A stretch of 64,000 bases of DNA from Glycomyces artemisiae (GCF_003002955.1 NZ_PVTJ01000007.1:248001-312000), one strand, 5' to 3'; shown: positions 33,822 to 45,670, counted from the stretch's first letter. Numbers and translations: made by a program. The notes: generated from the letters alone by a model not told the origin.

Positions 33822-33905
33822 GACTTCCTCCGCCGGTATTACCCGGATCAGGTGTGAGGGTCTGCGGTCGGTTCCGCACTCTCAGCCATTCGGCTCCCCT
33901 GTCTG
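33822..33905 (-). ncRNA. TPP riboswitch (THI element)
   Basis: Read on the minus strand, the conserved core is present in order: GGGGAGCC, GGCTGAGAGTGCGG, GACCCTCACACCTGATC, GGGTAATACCGGCGGAGGAAG. These are the pyrimidine-sensor and pyrophosphate-sensor helices of the TPP aptamer. It ends about 50 nt before the ATG of the YkoE-type gene and should shut off thiamine-precursor uptake when TPP is abundant. Confidence 0.92.
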
Positions 33906-34124
33906 CATCGACGTTAACACCACGTGGGCCGCCGGTAGCGGGCCGCGGTCGGGCCAGTGGCCCCGGGCGCGGCGGGCCGGGCGCGCGGAGCGCGGGCGGT
34001 CGGCCGCGAAGGGGCGGGCGGTCGGCCGCGCGGGGCTCGGATGGAGGGCCGCGCGGGGCGCCGCCCGGCGGAGCCGGGTGCGGTCCCGGCGGACGCGATG
34101 CCGCGGGCCGTTAGGCTCGCGGGC

Positions 34125-34496
34125 ATGACGAGCGAGCAGGATTGGGACCTGGTGAAGCGGGTCGTCGAAGCGCTGCCGGACGGCACCTGGACCTCGTACG
34201 GCGACCTCGCCGAGCTCATCGGCACGGGGCCGCGGCAGGTCGGGGCGTACATGCGCGACGGCGACGTGGCCCGGGCCTACCGGGTGCTGACTGCGGGCGG
34301 CACGGTCTCGGACGGCTTCCGCTGGGCCGACGGCCGCACCGGCAAGGACGTCCCCGACCTCCTCCGCGAGGACGGCGTGACGGTGAACACCCGCGGCCGG
34401 GCCGACAAGTCGCAGCGCATGTCGGTCTACGACCTCAAGCTCCTCGCCGCCGAACTGGACGACGAGGCACCCGGCGACACAGAAGACCAGACATAA
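34125..34496 (+). CDS. MGMT-family (alkyltransferase-like) DNA-binding protein
   Basis: 123 aa. The winged-helix DNA-binding half of O6-alkylguanine transferases is present: PDGTWTSYGDLAELIGTGPRQVGAYM, with the Arg finger in GPRQVG. The methyl-acceptor PCHR motif is absent, and the ATL-type PWHR is not visible either (YRVLTAGG at that position). It may therefore flag alkylated DNA without repairing it, or have another role. TAGGCT ends 7 nt before the ATG: leaderless. Longer in-frame starts upstream lack homology. Confidence 0.8.
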   Translation: MTSEQDWDLVKRVVEALPDGTWTSYGDLAELIGTGPRQVGAYMRDGDVARAYRVLTAGGTVSDGFRWADGRTGKDVPDLLREDGVTVNTRGRADKSQRMSVYDLKLLAAELDDEAPGDTEDQT

Positions 34497-34526
34497 CCCG
34501 ATAAATCATGATTTGCCCGGTCTAAG

Positions 34527-34558
34527 GGACCCCTGGCGCAAAAGTACCCCAGGGGTCC
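34527..34558. terminator. Hairpin after the MGMT-family gene
   Basis: Perfect 10-bp arms GGACCCCTGG/CCAGGGGTCC around a 12-nt A-containing loop, 30 nt past the stop. Confidence 0.65.
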
Positions 34559-34586
34559 GACATCAAGCGCCACAGGCGAAAACGCG

Positions 34587-34616
34587 AGCCTCGCTCGCCG
34601 CGAGGCGAGCGAGGCT
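34587..34616. terminator. Second hairpin in the convergent interval
   Basis: Perfect 13-bp arms AGCCTCGCTCGCC/GGCGAGCGAGGCT with a GCGA tetraloop. With the hairpin at 34527 it insulates the convergent MGMT-like and DUF1349 genes. Nothing coding is seen in 34617-34745. Confidence 0.65.
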
Positions 34617-34745
34617 GCGCAGTGCCATGCAGGCGGCCACGAAGCGCGGAGCCGCGGCGGGCGGCCCGATGCGGTGACGCGGATCGCGCGGAGCGGCGAT
34701 GGCGGTCGCCCGGCGAGGCGGCGGGCCGCGCAGAGCGGCCGCGGG

Positions 34746-35354
34746 TCAGTGCAGGTCGGCGTCGGGTTCAGTGAGGCGCCACGAGGTGAACGAGACCGTG
34801 AGGCCCGCGCGGGAGGGCGCGGCGCAGTACGGGCCCGCCGAGGCGGTGGCGCCCGGGTCGAGCGGGGCGAGGCGGACCAGGCGCCAGGGCCCGGGGTCGC
34901 CGTCGGGGCCCGCGGCGCGGGCGCGGACGACGACCGCGTCGCCGAAGCGCGTGGCGCGCATCGTCACTTCGCGGCCCGCCCATTCGGGGACCGGCGCGGT
35001 GGACCAGTCGGAGCGGCCGTCGGTGACGACCGCGCCGAGCTGGAGGGCGCCGTCGGCGTACTCGACGCCGGTCTTGATCCACCGCTCGGCGTCGATGCGG
35101 ACCATCAGGCCCGCCTGGTCGAACTGCGCGTCGTAGTCGGCGATGAACGAAACCTCAACGGCCCGTTCCCGGTCCCACTCCTCCAGGAGCGCGTGCTCGT
35201 TGTCGTGGACGAACCCGTAGCCGGTGTGCCGCCACGCGTCGCTGCCCTCGGCCGCGGTCACCCGCAGCCGCCCCCCGGCCTCCTCGGCCGACACCGGCAG
35301 CGACGTCCAGGCGCCGGACTTCCACGGGACTTCGATCGGTGCGTCGATGTGCAT
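34746..35354 (-). CDS. DUF1349 domain protein
   Basis: 202 aa with concanavalin-A-like beta-sandwich features of the DUF1349 family: WRHTGYGFVHDNEHALL, FDQAGLMVRIDAERWIKTGVEYADG and GPYCAAPSRAGLTVSFTSW. No signal peptide. Relatives are uncharacterised and possibly carbohydrate-related. TAGGCT lies 7 nt before the ATG at 35354 (leaderless). It is divergent from the recQ-like gene, with only 56 bp between starts, so the promoters nearly overlap. Confidence 0.8.
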   Translation of the reverse strand: MHIDAPIEVPWKSGAWTSLPVSAEEAGGRLRVTAAEGSDAWRHTGYGFVHDNEHALLEEWDRERAVEVSFIADYDAQFDQAGLMVRIDAERWIKTGVEYADGALQLGAVVTDGRSDWSTAPVPEWAGREVTMRATRFGDAVVVRARAAGPDGDPGPWRLVRLAPLDPGATASAGPYCAAPSRAGLTVSFTSWRLTEPDADLH

Positions 35355-35410
35355 CGGCCCGAGCCTAGCGGGTCCCACCGCCGTCGTACCAGTGCTGTAG
35401 AACAGTGGCC

Positions 35411-37525
35411 ATGGCGGGAAGCACCACGGAGACACTCAGAGACGAAGCCGAAGCGCTGCTCCGCGCGCTCGCGGGCGAGCACGCGCGCCTGCGCGACGAC
35501 CAGTGGAGGGCGATCGAATCGCTCTGCACGGGCGGGCCCGACGACCCCGGTCGCCGCGTGCTCCTCGTGCAGCGCACCGGGTTCGGCAAGTCCGCGGTCT
35601 ACTTCACCTCGACCGCGCTGCTGCGCCGCCGCGGCGCGGGCCCCACCGTCATCGTCTCGCCGCTCCTCGCGCTCATGCGCAACCAGATCGAGGCCGCCGA
35701 GCGCGCGGGCATCCGCGCCCGCACCATCAACTCCGCGAACCCCGAGGACTGGGACGCGATCGCCGAGGCCATCGCCGAGGACGCCGTGGACGTGCTCCTC
35801 ATCAGCCCCGAGCGCCTCAACAACCCGGCGTTCCGCGACCACCAGCTCCCCAAGCTCGCGGCCGGATGCGGAATGCTCGTCGTCGACGAGGCCCACTGCA
35901 TCTCCGACTGGGGCCACGACTTCCGGCCCGACTACCGGCGCATCGCGACGTTCATCGAGGACCTCCCCGAGCGCGTCCCGGTCCTGGCGACCACCGCGAC
36001 CGCGAACGCCCGCGTCTCCGACGACATCGCCGAGCAGCTCGACCGGCCCGGCACGCCCACGCTCGTGCTGCGCGGCACCCTCGACCGCGAGTCGCTCCAC
36101 CTGGCCGTCGCCGACCTCCCCGACAACGCGCACCGCCTCGCCTGGCTCGACGAGGCCCTGCCGCGCTTCGCCGGGTCCGGGATCGTCTACACGCTCACCG
36201 TCGCCGCAGCCGAGGAAGTGAGCGACTACCTCGGCAGCCGCGGCCACGCCGTCGCCTCCTACACCGGCCGCACCGACAACGCCGAGCGCCTCGCCCGCGA
36301 GGACGACCTCCTCAACGACCGCATCAAGGCGCTCGTCGCCACCAGTGCGCTCGGCATGGGCTTCGACAAGCCCGACCTCGGGTTCGTCGTCCACTTGGGA
36401 GCGCCGTCGTCGCCCGTGGCGTACTACCAGCAGATCGGCCGCGCGGGCCGCGCCCGCGACCGCGCCGAGGTGGTGCTCCTGCCGGGCGCCGAGGACCGCG
36501 CGATCTGGGACTACTTCGGGTCGCTGTCGTTCCCCGCGGAGGACGCGGTCCGGCGCACGCTCGACGTGCTCGAAGCGGAGGGCCGGGCGCTGTCCACTGC
36601 GGCCCTGGAGACGCGGGTCGACCTGCGGCGCACCAGGCTGGAGATGATGCTCAAGGTCCTCGACGTGGACGGGGCGGTGCGGCGCGTCAAGGGCGGCTGG
36701 GAGGCCACGGGCATGCCGTGGACCTACGACGGCGAGCGGTACGCGAAGGTCGCCGCCGCGCGGCGCCACGAGCAGCAGCGGATGCTCGCGTACGAGGCCA
36801 CCGACCGGTGCCGCCTGGAGTTCCTGCGGACCGAGCTGGACGACGCGGAGGCCGCGCCGTGCGGGCGGTGCGACAACTGCACGGGCGAGCGCGCGACCGC
36901 GGCGGTGTCGTCGGAGGCCGCCGAGGGCGCGGCGGCGGCACTGTCGAAGCCCGGTGTCGCGGTGGAGCCGAAGCGCATGTGGCCCACGGGGATGCAGGCG
37001 ATGGGGGTCGACCTGAAGGGGAAAATCGCGCCGGAGGTGGGGGCCGAGCCGGGACGGGCGCTCGCGCGGCTGTCGGACATCGGCTGGGGCGGGCCGCTGC
37101 GGGCGCTGCTGGGCGACGGCGCGGACCGGGACGTGCCCGACGACGTGTTCGGCGCGGTCGTCAAGGTCCTCGCCGCGTGGGACTGGGCCGACCGGCCCTC
37201 CGCGGTCGTCTCGACCGGGTCGCTGTCGCGCCCGCGCCTGGTGAACGGGCTCGCGGAGCGGATCGCGAAGCTGGGCCGCATGGAGTACCTCGGGGCGCTG
37301 GGCCGCACGCCGGGCGCGATGTCCGGGCAGCACCGCGCGAACAGCGCGCAGCGGCTGCACCAGGTGCTCGACGCGTTCACCGTGGACTTCCCGGTCCCGG
37401 CGGCGAGCATCCTGCTCGTCGACGACGTGCGCGACTCCGGGTGGACGGCGACCGTGGCGGCGATGCGGCTGCGGGAGGCGGGCGCGGCGGCCGTGCATCC
37501 GCTGGCGCTCGCGTTGCAGGCGTAG
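35411..37525 (+). CDS. RecQ-family ATP-dependent DNA helicase with C-terminal phosphoribosyltransferase-like domain
   Basis: 704 aa. The helicase core has Walker A RTGFGKSAVYF, the DEAH box VDEAHCISDWGHDFRPDY and motif VI QQIGRAGRARDRAEV. The RQC zinc cysteines are visible (C in DRCRLEF, then CGRCDNC near residue 490). In place of an HRDC domain, the last ~200 residues resemble type I phosphoribosyltransferases, with the PRPP-loop-like ILLVDDVRDSGWTATVAA near the end. Role: DNA unwinding in repair or recombination; the role of the extra domain is unknown. ATG at 35411 follows TAGAAC by 7 nt (leaderless); a GTG two codons earlier is possible. Confidence 0.88.
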   Translation: MAGSTTETLRDEAEALLRALAGEHARLRDDQWRAIESLCTGGPDDPGRRVLLVQRTGFGKSAVYFTSTALLRRRGAGPTVIVSPLLALMRNQIEAAERAGIRARTINSANPEDWDAIAEAIAEDAVDVLLISPERLNNPAFRDHQLPKLAAGCGMLVVDEAHCISDWGHDFRPDYRRIATFIEDLPERVPVLATTATANARVSDDIAEQLDRPGTPTLVLRGTLDRESLHLAVADLPDNAHRLAWLDEALPRFAGSGIVYTLTVAAAEEVSDYLGSRGHAVASYTGRTDNAERLAREDDLLNDRIKALVATSALGMGFDKPDLGFVVHLGAPSSPVAYYQQIGRAGRARDRAEVVLLPGAEDRAIWDYFGSLSFPAEDAVRRTLDVLEAEGRALSTAALETRVDLRRTRLEMMLKVLDVDGAVRRVKGGWEATGMPWTYDGERYAKVAAARRHEQQRMLAYEATDRCRLEFLRTELDDAEAAPCGRCDNCTGERATAAVSSEAAEGAAAALSKPGVAVEPKRMWPTGMQAMGVDLKGKIAPEVGAEPGRALARLSDIGWGGPLRALLGDGADRDVPDDVFGAVVKVLAAWDWADRPSAVVSTGSLSRPRLVNGLAERIAKLGRMEYLGALGRTPGAMSGQHRANSAQRLHQVLDAFTVDFPVPAASILLVDDVRDSGWTATVAAMRLREAGAAAVHPLALALQA

Positions 37526-37530
37526 ACGAT

Positions 37531-37567
37531 CGCGGGCCCGGACGCCGAAGCGTCCGGGCCCGCTTTT
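37531..37567 (+). terminator. Rho-independent terminator of the recQ-like gene
   Basis: A perfect 14-bp stem (GCGGGCCCGGACGC and complement) with a CGAA loop, followed by TTTTT, starting 6 nt past the stop. The clearest intrinsic terminator in the window. Confidence 0.92.
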
Positions 37568-37629
37568 TCGGAGGAGGAGACAGGTTCGGGGAGGCGCGGT
37601 CCGGGAGGCGCCGGTTCCAGGAGGCGCCT

Positions 37630-38412
37630 CTAGAGTGCGCCGAGGAGCGCCGGGTAGTAGCCGGAGGCGTGCCCGGCGGCGTTCGGGTGGTAGGGGACGT
37701 CGAGGATCGTGAACCCGTGCAGCCACGGTGTGCGCGAGCAGATCTCGTGGCCGGTGAACTCGTCGCGCACGTCCACATAGGTGAACCCGTGGTCCTCGGC
37801 GGCGGCCTGGATGACCCCCGAGAGCAGGTCGGCGCCCTGGTTCATGCGGGCCTGCTCGGCGATGCTGATGGAGCCGAGCGCGTCGCAGGTGTTGCGGGCG
37901 GCGAACAGCCGCGGGTAGCCGGTGACGAGCACTTCCGCGTCGGGGGCGCGCGACTCGATCTCCGAGTAGACCGCGTCGAGCTTCGCGGGGAGCTCCTGGG
38001 TGGCCCGGCGCTCGGACTCCTCGATCGCGGGGGTGCAGTTCTTGAATGGGGTGATGCACGCGATGACGGCGTCGGTCCAGCCGATGTCGTTGCCGCCGAT
38101 GCCGATCGTGACGAGGTCGGTCCCTGAGTCGAGGGCCTGGACCTGGTTCGCGAGCACGTCGTCGGTGGTGGCGCCGCCGCAGGCGACGAAGGTGAACTCG
38201 GCGCCGAGGTCGGCGGCGAGGAGCGCGGGATGGGCCTTGTTCGAGCGCTGGCAGGCCGCGTCGGTGTAGGGCCCGGCGCCCGAGCCGGAGGAGTAGGAGT
38301 CGCCGAGGGCCACGTACTCGGTCTGCTGCGCCTGCGCCGCGGCGGCGGGGGCGATGAGGAGGGCGGCGAGGGCGGCGGCGACGGTCACCGTTGATCGTCT
38401 GAGTCGGTCCAT
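37630..38412 (-). CDS. Secreted SGNH-hydrolase-family esterase/lipase, copy 1
   Basis: 260 aa, Sec signal peptide ending near AAAQAQ. SGNH blocks: GDSYSSGSGAG (Ser nucleophile), TIGIGGNDIGW (Gly/Asn) and YHPNAAGHA (catalytic His). Six Cys suggest disulfides, as in the extracellular Streptomyces lipases of this family. It is followed upstream by a paralogue (38566-39351) in the same orientation. ATG at 38412 has an AAGGA site. Confidence 0.87.
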   Translation of the reverse strand: MDRLRRSTVTVAAALAALLIAPAAAAQAQQTEYVALGDSYSSGSGAGPYTDAACQRSNKAHPALLAADLGAEFTFVACGGATTDDVLANQVQALDSGTDLVTIGIGGNDIGWTDAVIACITPFKNCTPAIEESERRATQELPAKLDAVYSEIESRAPDAEVLVTGYPRLFAARNTCDALGSISIAEQARMNQGADLLSGVIQAAAEDHGFTYVDVRDEFTGHEICSRTPWLHGFTILDVPYHPNAAGHASGYYPALLGAL

Positions 38413-38532
38413 GGGAGGTCCTTCGCGAGTCGGGGGAAGACGTGCCCATATTGTGAACTCGCCGGTAACTTGCGGGGAACCCTCGGACGCCAACAAATCG
38501 GGAAATTTACACTTATCGTTCTAGCGGTGGGT

Positions 38533-38561
38533 GCGGCGGGGCGGGCGAACCGCCCCGCCGC
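38533..38561. terminator. Hairpin between the two SGNH hydrolase genes
   Basis: Perfect 12-bp arms GCGGCGGGGCGG/CCGCCCCGCCGC with a 5-nt loop, 4 nt past the stop of copy 2. It suggests the two paralogues are transcribed separately. Confidence 0.75.
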
Positions 38562-38565
38562 TCGC

Positions 38566-39351
38566 TCACAGGGCCCTGGCGACGGCCGGGTAGTAGCCGT
38601 TGGCGTGGCCGAGGGCGTTGGGGTGGAACGACTCCGCGGCCGGGTAGCGCAGGCCGTGCAGGTAGGGCACGTCGTCGCAGACGGCGTGGTCGGCGAAGGA
38701 CTCGCGCACGTCGACGTAGGTGAACCCGTGGTCCGCGGCGGCGGCGCCGAGCACGTCGGCGAGGACGTCGGCGGCCTCGTTCATCCGGGCCTGCTCGGCG
38801 ACCGACGGCTGGTGGAGCGCGCCGCACGTGGTGCGCGCGTTGAACAGCCGCGGGTAGCCCAGCACGAGGACCTCGGCGCGCGGGGCGCGGTCGGCGATGG
38901 CGCCGTAGACGCCGTCGAGCAGGCCCGGCAGCTCGCCGCGCATGAGCGTCTCGGAGGCCTCGATCTTGCCGGTGCAGTCCATGAGCGGCGTCAGGCACGC
39001 GGCGACGGCCTCGGTCCAGCCGATGTCGTTGCCGCCGATGGTGACCGTGACGAGGTCGGTCCCGGCGTCGAGCGCGCCGAGCTGCTCGGCGAGGAGGTCG
39101 GCGGCCGTCGCGCCCGAGCACGCCGCGAACCGGAGGTCCGCGCCGACGCCGTTGGCGAGCAGCCGCGGGTAGGCGAGGTCGGAGCGCAGGCACTCCTCGT
39201 CGAAGTAGTCCCCCGCGCCGGTCCCGGAGGAGTACGAGTCGCCGAGGGCCGCATAGTCGGCGGGCCAGGGCTCGGCCTGGGCGGCGGCCGGGAGGAGGAC
39301 GAGGGCGGCGGTGGCGGCCAGCGCCGCGGCCGCGAGGCGCGCAGGGTTCAT
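38566..39351 (-). CDS. Secreted SGNH-hydrolase-family esterase/lipase, copy 2
   Basis: 261 aa, signal peptide ending near AAAQAEP. It has the same motifs as copy 1: GDSYSSGTGAG, TVTIGGNDIGW and FHPNALGHA, with conserved cysteines, and the two align end to end as tandem paralogues. Substrate unknown: an extracellular lipid or acetyl ester. The upstream region (39377-39419) has a GGGACGGAAC repeat flanking ATTCGCGAAT, possible operator elements. Confidence 0.87.
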   Translation of the reverse strand: MNPARLAAAALAATAALVLLPAAAQAEPWPADYAALGDSYSSGTGAGDYFDEECLRSDLAYPRLLANGVGADLRFAACSGATAADLLAEQLGALDAGTDLVTVTIGGNDIGWTEAVAACLTPLMDCTGKIEASETLMRGELPGLLDGVYGAIADRAPRAEVLVLGYPRLFNARTTCGALHQPSVAEQARMNEAADVLADVLGAAAADHGFTYVDVRESFADHAVCDDVPYLHGLRYPAAESFHPNALGHANGYYPAVARAL

Positions 39352-39376
39352 TCGGGCTCCGTTCCGAGTCGGTATG

Positions 39377-39419
39377 GGACGGAACTTTATTGCCCTTCAT
39401 TCGCGAATAGGGACGGAAC
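39377..39419. promoter_or_regulatory. Direct repeats flanking a palindrome upstream of SGNH copy 2
   Basis: GGGACGGAAC at 39377-39386 and 39410-39419 (33-bp period), with the palindrome ATTCGCGAAT at 39399-39408 between them. It lies in the upstream region of the SGNH gene starting at 39351. No such arrangement precedes copy 1. Confidence 0.4.
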
Positions 39420-39484
39420 CCTTGTTATGCGGAGGAATCACGTTTTCGGGCGTCTGTGGGCGCGGTCGGTTTTAGGCTGGGCGC

Positions 39485-40039
39485 ATGGGTGATTCGACGG
39501 CGCGGCGGCGGGATTCGATGTCCGACCAGGCCCTGATCGAGGCGACGGGCGCGGACTGGCAGACGTGGCTGCGGCTGCTCGACGAGCGGGGCGCGGCGGA
39601 CCTGGAGCATGCGGCGATCGCGCGGCTCCTGGTGGGCGAGTTCGAGATCGACGGGTGGTGGGCGCAGTCGATCACCGTGGGGTACGAGCAGGAGCGGGGG
39701 CTGCGGGAGCCGGGGCAGCGGCCGGACGGGACGTTCAGCGCGTCGGCGTCGAAGACCGTGGCGGGCCCGATCGGGGCGGCGTTCGAGCAGTTGGCGGACC
39801 CGGAGGCGCAGGCGGTGTGGCTGGGGGACGTGGAGTTGACGCAGCGGAGCGCGTCGCCGCCGAAGTCGGTGCGGTTCGACGCGTCGGACGGGAGCCGGGT
39901 GCACGCCAATCTGACGGCGAAGGGCGACCGGACGGCGGTGCAGGTGGAGGTCGCGAAGCTGGCGTCGGCGGAGGCGGCCGCGGCGGCCAAGGCGGCTTGG
40001 AGGGAGCGCCTCGGCCGCTTGGCGGAGCGGTTCGAGTAG
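39485..40039 (+). CDS. DUF4287 / SRPBCC-like protein
   Basis: 184 aa. The N-terminal ~70 residues match DUF4287 (EATGADWQTWLRLLDERGA, HAAIARLLVGEF, WWAQSITVGYEQERG). The rest looks like an AHSA1/SRPBCC-type lipid-binding fold with a Lys/Ala-rich end. No catalytic residues can be named. TAGGCT ends 6 nt before ATG at 39485, so the mRNA is likely leaderless; a second ATG 12 codons on is possible. Convergent with the EamA gene (10-bp gap). Confidence 0.78.
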   Translation: MGDSTARRRDSMSDQALIEATGADWQTWLRLLDERGAADLEHAAIARLLVGEFEIDGWWAQSITVGYEQERGLREPGQRPDGTFSASASKTVAGPIGAAFEQLADPEAQAVWLGDVELTQRSASPPKSVRFDASDGSRVHANLTAKGDRTAVQVEVAKLASAEAAAAAKAAWRERLGRLAERFE

Positions 40040-40049
40040 GGAAGGGCCT

Positions 40050-40976
40050 CTAGGTGGTCGTGACCTCTTCGGCGGGTGCGGCGGGCGGCGCGGCCTTCTT
40101 GTCCGCGCGGCCGCCGGAGCGGGAGATGGCGACGCCGACAAGGGCGAGCGCGCCGCCGGTGAGGGTGAGCCAGGTGGGGATCTCGCCGAGGAGCGCCCAG
40201 GACATGAGGACGACGATCGCGGGGACGACGTACGTGGTCGCGCCCATCTTTCCGGCGGTGGTGAACCGCAGCGCGTAGCCCCAGGTGAGGAAGGCGAGCG
40301 CGGTGGGGAACAGGCCGAGGTAGAGGACGTGGAGGGTCGCGGAGGCCGGGGCGTCGCCGAGCTGGCGGAACAGGAGCGGGGCGAAGGGGAGGCACAGGAC
40401 CGCGGCGATGGCGTTGCCGAAGGCGGTGAACTGGAGTGAGGTGCAGTGCTTGAGGGTGGGCTTCTGCACGACGACGCTGACGGCGTAGGCGATCGCGGAG
40501 ACGAGGCACAAGAGGACGCCGAGGACGGAGGTGGTGCCGTGCTGGCTCATGGAGAGGCTGACGACGGCGACGCCCGCGAAGGCGACGGCGATGCCGAGGA
40601 AGAGGCGGGGCGGGAACCCTTCTTTGAGGATCCAACCGCCGAGGAGGGCCATGAGGATGGGCCCGATGTTGACGATGAGGGCGGCGGTGCCGGCGTCGAC
40701 GAGCTGCTCGCCCCAGTTGAGGGCGACCATGTAGACGCCGAACCAGAGGACGCCGGCGGTGGCGATGCCGGGCCAGGCCTTGCGGCTGGGGAGTCCTTCG
40801 CGGCGCAGGGCCCAGACGGCGAGGAGGACGACGGCGGCGGTGGCGGCGCGGCCGAGGGCGAGGGGGCCGGCGTCGAGGTGCTGTCCGGCGTCGCGGATGG
40901 AGACGAACGCGGAGGCCCAGCAGAAGACGGTGACGACGACGGCGAGTGCGGCGCGGGTGTTGAAACGCTCGCTCAT
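40050..40976 (-). CDS. EamA-family (DMT superfamily) exporter
   Basis: 308 aa, ten predicted membrane helices in two repeated EamA halves (FCWASAFVSIRDAG in the first, LGVLLCLVSAIAYAVSVV in the second), with a charged C-terminal tail. The family exports metabolites such as amino acids; the substrate is unknown. ATG at 40976 follows a GAGGAG site. Confidence 0.88.
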   Translation of the reverse strand: MSERFNTRAALAVVVTVFCWASAFVSIRDAGQHLDAGPLALGRAATAAVVLLAVWALRREGLPSRKAWPGIATAGVLWFGVYMVALNWGEQLVDAGTAALIVNIGPILMALLGGWILKEGFPPRLFLGIAVAFAGVAVVSLSMSQHGTTSVLGVLLCLVSAIAYAVSVVVQKPTLKHCTSLQFTAFGNAIAAVLCLPFAPLLFRQLGDAPASATLHVLYLGLFPTALAFLTWGYALRFTTAGKMGATTYVVPAIVVLMSWALLGEIPTWLTLTGGALALVGVAISRSGGRADKKAAPPAAPAEEVTTT

Positions 40977-44229
<3,253 letters not shown>

Positions 44230-44325
44230 ACACGATGCGGCGGGTTCGCGCTCCGCGGTCGTCCACCGTGTGAACTACCCTGAGTGCGGACCCGTCGCAT
44301 CCCAACCGGTGAGAGAAGGACCCCT

Positions 44326-45387
44326 GTGCCCAAGAAGTCGAATGCCGACACCGCGAAGCGCCCCACCATCAGGGACGTCGCCGCCCGCGCGGGCGTGTCG
44401 GTGCCGACGGTCTCGCGGGTCCTCGCCGGGAACTACCCGGTGGCGCCCGCGACCCGCTCGAAGGTCCTGCGCGCCATGCGCGACCTCGACTACGTGGTGA
44501 ACGCCCACGCCCGGGCCCTCGCGGGCGCGACCACCAAGACCGTCGCGTTCGTCGTCGACGACGTCACCGGGCCCTTCTACGCGTACATCGCGCGCGGCGT
44601 CGAGCAGCAGGCCGCCTCCGAAGGCCGCCTGTGCCTCCTGTGCACCACCCACGGCGACCCCGAGCGGGAGCTCGCCGTCGTCGAGCTCATGCGCGAGCAG
44701 CACGCCGAGGCCGTCATCGTCGTCGGCGGCGCCTGGGACAACGAGCACTACCAGGAGCGCATGCGGTACTTCGCGACCGCGCTTGACCGCTCCGGCTCGC
44801 GGCTCGTCCTGTGCGGGCGGCCCTCCCCCGGCGACGACGTGCCCGCCACCGTCGTCCACTACGACAACGAGGGCGGCGCGTACGCCATGGCCTCGCACCT
44901 GCTGTCGGCCGGGCACCGCCGCATCTGCTACATGGGCTTCGGCGAGGGTCTGACCACCACCGACGAGCGCATCCGCGGATTCAAACGCGCCCACGCCGAC
45001 CACGGCGTGGAAGTGGACGAGTCGCTCATCCTCCCCGGGTCGTTCTCCAAGGCCAGCGGGCACGAGCTGACCCGGAAGCTCATCGCCGAACGCGACGACG
45101 TCACCGCGGTCTTCGCCGCCACCGACATGGTCGCCGCCGGAGTCCTCAAGGCCCTGCGCGAAGCGGGCGTGCGCGTCCCCGAGGACATGTCCGTCGTCGG
45201 CTTCGACGACATCCCCCTGGCCTCCGACCTCACCCCCGCGCTGACGACGGTCCACGTCCCCCACGAGCAGCTGGGTCGCGAGGCCGTGCGCCTCGCCCTC
45301 CACAGGGGACCCGAAGTGGAGGACCGGGTCGTCCTCGGCACCCACATCGTGGTCCGCGAGACCGTGGCGCCCCCGCGCCGCAAGTAG
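44326..45387 (+). CDS. LacI-family regulator, probably of the beta-galactosidase
   Basis: 353 aa. HTH PTIRDVAARAGVSVPTVSRVL near residues 14-34, hinge ARALAGATTKTVAF, sugar-sensing domain and C-terminal VVGFDDIPLASDLTPALTTV. GTG at 44326 follows AGAAGGA; longer in-frame extensions lack family support. Immediately downstream of, and co-oriented with, the GH2 gene, so it is likely the local galactoside-responsive repressor. Confidence 0.9.
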   Translation: MPKKSNADTAKRPTIRDVAARAGVSVPTVSRVLAGNYPVAPATRSKVLRAMRDLDYVVNAHARALAGATTKTVAFVVDDVTGPFYAYIARGVEQQAASEGRLCLLCTTHGDPERELAVVELMREQHAEAVIVVGGAWDNEHYQERMRYFATALDRSGSRLVLCGRPSPGDDVPATVVHYDNEGGAYAMASHLLSAGHRRICYMGFGEGLTTTDERIRGFKRAHADHGVEVDESLILPGSFSKASGHELTRKLIAERDDVTAVFAATDMVAAGVLKALREAGVRVPEDMSVVGFDDIPLASDLTPALTTVHVPHEQLGREAVRLALHRGPEVEDRVVLGTHIVVRETVAPPRRK

Positions 45388-45396
45388 ACGCACGCG

Positions 45397-45427
45397 AGGG
45401 GCCGGGACGTGTTCGCCCCGGCCCCTT
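45397..45427. terminator. Terminator between LacI and csbD genes
   Basis: GGGGCCGGG/CCCGGCCCC stem with AAG/CTT-like edges and an 10-nt loop between convergent genes. Confidence 0.65.
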
Positions 45428-45438
45428 CAGCGTCTCGG

Positions 45439-45663
45439 TCAGCGCTCGTCCCGGTCCCTGCCGGCCATGCGCTCCTTGGCGTCGTGGAGCTTGTCGTCGG
45501 CCTCTTCCTTGAGGTCGTGCCACTTCTCCTTCGCCTTGCCCTTGAGCTCGTCCGCGCGACCCTCGTTTTCGAGGCTCTCATTGTCGGTGGCGTCACCGAA
45601 CTTCTCCTTGGCGCGGCCCTTCATCTGCTCGGCCTGGTCCTTCGCTTTGTCGAAAGCGCCCAT
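45439..45663 (-). CDS. CsbD-family stress protein
   Basis: 74 aa, highly charged and helical, with the CsbD pattern DKAKDQAEQMKGRAKEKFG and DELKGKAKEKW. CsbD proteins are small, abundant sigma-B-dependent general stress proteins of unknown mechanism. Two sigma-B-like promoters lie directly upstream, matching that regulation. Confidence 0.92.
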   Translation of the reverse strand: MGAFDKAKDQAEQMKGRAKEKFGDATDNESLENEGRADELKGKAKEKWHDLKEEADDKLHDAKERMAGRDRDER

Positions 45664-45670
45664 GGTTTCC

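Noticed and set aside
33957-34496. Longer MGMT-like protein starting at 33957
   Set aside because: The extra N-terminus is Arg/Gly low complexity without homology; the leaderless ATG at 34125 fits the family start.
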